This document shows positions 13,551-14,811 of a stretch of DNA of 14,811 nt, in pieces (within the stretch, counting starts at the first letter, position 1; each line of letters opens with the position of its first letter). The notes beneath the pieces are model-generated. The model saw only the letters and a program-made list of their open reading frames with translations. It made no database searches and had not been told where the DNA came from. The translations under genes were made by a program, and so were the position numbers. The DNA is from Anaerolineae bacterium (GTDB lineage: Bacteria; Chloroflexota; Anaerolineae; JACIWR01), in NCBI GenBank assembly GCA_021162125.1, contig JAGGZG010000279.1, forward strand, positions 1 through 14,811, given 5' to 3'.

Positions 13551-13583
13551 AGACCTCCGAGGTTTCTGAAACCTCGGAGGTCT
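13551..13583. repeat. 15-bp perfect palindromic hairpin between mreB and rex
   Basis: AGACCTCCGAGGTTT (13551-13565) and AAACCTCGGAGGTCT (13569-13583) form a 15-bp perfect stem with a CTG loop, followed on the + strand by a short T-run (13588-13592). It lies between convergent genes, 10 bp from the rex stop codon, and may terminate rex or be a copy of a dispersed palindromic (REP-like) element. Confidence 0.7.
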
Positions 13584-13593
13584 GGCATTTTTC

Positions 13594-14211
13594 TCAGAGG
13601 TAGTAAGCCATTCGCTGCAGGTGGATGACCGGGTCAATGTATTGAACCTGGACGCCCTCTGGAACTTTGACGGTGATGGGCGCGTAATTCAGAATGGCTT
13701 TCACACCGGCGCGCACCAGAGCATCCACCACTTCCTGGGCCGCATTGGGCGGGACGGCCACGATGGCAACTTCGATACCCCGGTCGGCGATGATGGTCTC
13801 AATAGACTCGCTATCCAGAATCTCGAATGTCCCCAGCCGCCGGCCAATTTTCTGTGGGTTGTTGTCGAAAACGACCGAGATGCGGAACCCCTTGCCGGCG
13901 AAGCCGTCATAATGTACCAGCGCGTGGCCCAGGTCACCTGCGCCCACCAGGGCTACCTCGTGTTCCTCTGTGACTTTGAGAATGCGCCGGAGCTGCTCGC
14001 TCAGATACTTGATGTCGTAACCGGTGCCCTGTTTGCCAAATTCTCCGAAGTGGGAGAGGTCTTTGCGTATCTGGGCTGCACTGATGCCCAGCTTTTGACC
14101 GAGCTCCTGTGAAGAGGTTACCTGGCGACCTTCCGCTGCCAGGAAGGAAAGGGCACGCAGGTAGAGGGGCAGACGGCCCACGACGATGTCAGGAATAGCT
14201 TTTGAAACCAT
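13594..14211 (-). CDS. rex: Redox-sensing transcriptional repressor Rex
   Basis: This 205-residue protein is a full-length Rex, which represses fermentative and respiratory genes until NADH rises and releases it from DNA. The N-terminal winged-helix domain includes VTSSQELGQKLGISAAQIRK (31-50), then DLSHFGEFGKQGTGYD (51-66). The C-terminal Rossmann domain has ALVGAGDLGHAL (87-98), with the acidic residue D116 at the end of the second strand (VVFDNNP), typical of NAD(H) selectivity, followed by VPPNAAQEVVDALV (153-166). It is the only minus-strand gene, convergent with mreB, and its promoter carries TGTGA-type half-sites suggesting autoregulation. The nearby redox module (6045-9997) is a candidate target, although I see no clear Rex site in front of it. 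Confidence 0.96.
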   Translation of the reverse strand: MVSKAIPDIVVGRLPLYLRALSFLAAEGRQVTSSQELGQKLGISAAQIRKDLSHFGEFGKQGTGYDIKYLSEQLRRILKVTEEHEVALVGAGDLGHALVHYDGFAGKGFRISVVFDNNPQKIGRRLGTFEILDSESIETIIADRGIEVAIVAVPPNAAQEVVDALVRAGVKAILNYAPITVKVPEGVQVQYIDPVIHLQRMAYYL

Positions 14212-14234
14212 CTGGTTACCTCCCGGCGGGGCTT

Positions 14235-14271
14235 TTGTGAAATTATAAACATACTATATCACATTTTGTGA
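14235..14271. promoter_or_regulatory. Candidate Rex operator region in the rex promoter
   Basis: TTTTGTGAA occurs twice as a direct repeat (14233-14241 and 14264-14272), and TCACA-TTT-TGTGA forms a tight palindrome at 14259-14271. TTGTGAAATTATAAACAT (14235-14252) resembles the known Rex consensus of two TTGTxAA half-sites facing each other, imperfectly. The palindrome lies between the -35 and -10 boxes of the predicted rex promoter. Binding is inferred. Confidence 0.45.
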
Positions 14272-14281
14272 AGAATGGCAA
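14253..14281 (-). promoter_or_regulatory. Predicted rex promoter
   Basis: Read on the minus strand, TTGCCA (14276-14281) and TATAGT (14253-14258) are separated by exactly 17 bp, a good sigma70-type match. Transcription would start about 35 bp upstream of the rex ATG. Confidence 0.6.
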
Positions 14282-14325
14282 CCGTTCACTTTATTTAGCA
14301 GCATTGACTTTTATGATACTAAAAT

Positions 14326-14353
14326 TTGACAGGATGCAGGAAATACCTATTTA
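14326..14353 (+). promoter_or_regulatory. Predicted promoter for the membrane-fusion remnant
   Basis: A consensus TTGACA (14326-14331) is followed after 16 bp by TATTTA (14348-14353), about 45 bp before ATG 14399. It is divergent from the rex promoter, so the intergenic region may serve both directions. Confidence 0.4.
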
Positions 14354-14398
14354 TGGCCGGCTGGACTATCTTATAAAGTTGCTGTGGAGGAGGGACCA

Positions 14399-14811
14399 AT
14401 GAAAAAGGCAGTTGTGACAGTTGTGGTCCTGATACTGGGGATCGGCCTGATTTTTGGCGGCTACATGACCTTCGCTCGTGGCCGGACGGTCGAAGAGCAG
14501 GATCTGCGCAAGGCTGTCCCGGCGGACGCTGAGTTGCGAGCGCCCATTGACGGCGTTATCGCGGTGGTGAACGTCAAGGAGAACGAGATGTCCCCGACGG
14601 ATCGTTCTGGAGCCTGCCGATCTGCCGCTGCGCGCAGGGATGACCGCCAATGCCGCCATCGTGGTTCAGAAGGTGGAGGATGCGCTGGTGGTGCCCAACT
14701 AGGCCATTCGCATAGACTGGGAAACGGGCCGGGCCTATGTGGAGGAAATCTCCGCGAATGGCGACGTCGGCGAGGTTGAGGTGGAGCTGGGGATGCGCAA
14801 CGAGCGGGTGA
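14399..14811 (+). pseudogene. Decayed periplasmic/membrane-fusion adaptor (HlyD/MacA-like), runs off the window
   Basis: A good ribosome-binding site (GGAGGAGGGA, 14387-14396) leads ATG 14399. The protein starts with a membrane-anchor segment (VVTVVVLILGIGLIFGGYM) and a lipoyl-type piece (LRAPIDGVIAVVNVKENEM). At about 14600 the family-like reading shifts frame and resumes as the C-terminal portion (VLEPADLPLRAGMTANAAIV, then ALVVPN). An in-frame TAG (14700-14702) interrupts it before AIRIDWETGRAYVEE and VEVELGMRNERV, which continue to the window edge. The alpha-hairpin and much of the beta-barrel domain are missing. So there is an internal deletion with frameshift plus a nonsense codon. Intact relatives pair with ABC or RND exporters; an exporter gene may follow beyond the window, unseen. 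Confidence 0.75.

Overview
The window reads as about 14.8 kb of a high-GC bacterial genome, most likely an anaerobic or facultative member of the Chloroflexota (Anaerolineae-like). This assignment is an inference. It rests on the high-GC codon use, a Rex NADH-sensing repressor, several ferredoxin-type redox proteins, a RuBisCO-like protein, and an AMMECR1-associated radical SAM enzyme. No rRNA or other decisive marker is present. Every gene lies on the + strand except rex.

Region 1 (1-5957) is a metabolic cluster. It holds a class III PLP aminotransferase, an FGGY-family sugar kinase, a RuBisCO-like protein (RLP) and a CBS-CBS-ACT protein. A MntA/HepT toxin-antitoxin pair sits between the kinase and the RLP. 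The 3' end of hepT overlaps the RLP start, and the RLP ribosome-binding site lies inside hepT. Kinase plus RLP suggests that a sugar or sugar acid is phosphorylated and then isomerised, enolised or decarboxylated by the RLP. The substrate cannot be read from the sequence.

Region 2 (about 5970-9997) is a compact redox module. It encodes an MvhD-type [2Fe-2S] protein, a two-cluster ferredoxin protein resembling the beta subunits of F420-linked hydrogenases and formate dehydrogenases, a protein fusing a [2Fe-2S] domain to two [4Fe-4S] clusters, and a fumarate-reductase-like flavoprotein with no membrane anchor. Together they look like a soluble multi-subunit electron-transfer complex. A possible pseudoknot-forming leader precedes the first gene.

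Region 3 (about 10000-12475) starts with a wrecked MFS transporter directly after the flavoprotein stop codon. A hairpin and an AmmeMemoRadiSam-type radical SAM gene follow. Next is a small HicB/HicA module in which hicA carries a one-base frameshift. The HicBA module is flanked by a 17-bp inverted repeat (16/17 identical).

Region 4 (12476-14811) has mreB with a strong intrinsic terminator, a long perfect palindrome, and a convergent rex gene whose promoter contains NADH-repressor-like half-sites. A decayed membrane-fusion (HlyD/MacA-type) adaptor gene runs off the right edge. Three of the genes after position 10000 are broken, which points either to local gene decay or to draft-assembly errors.
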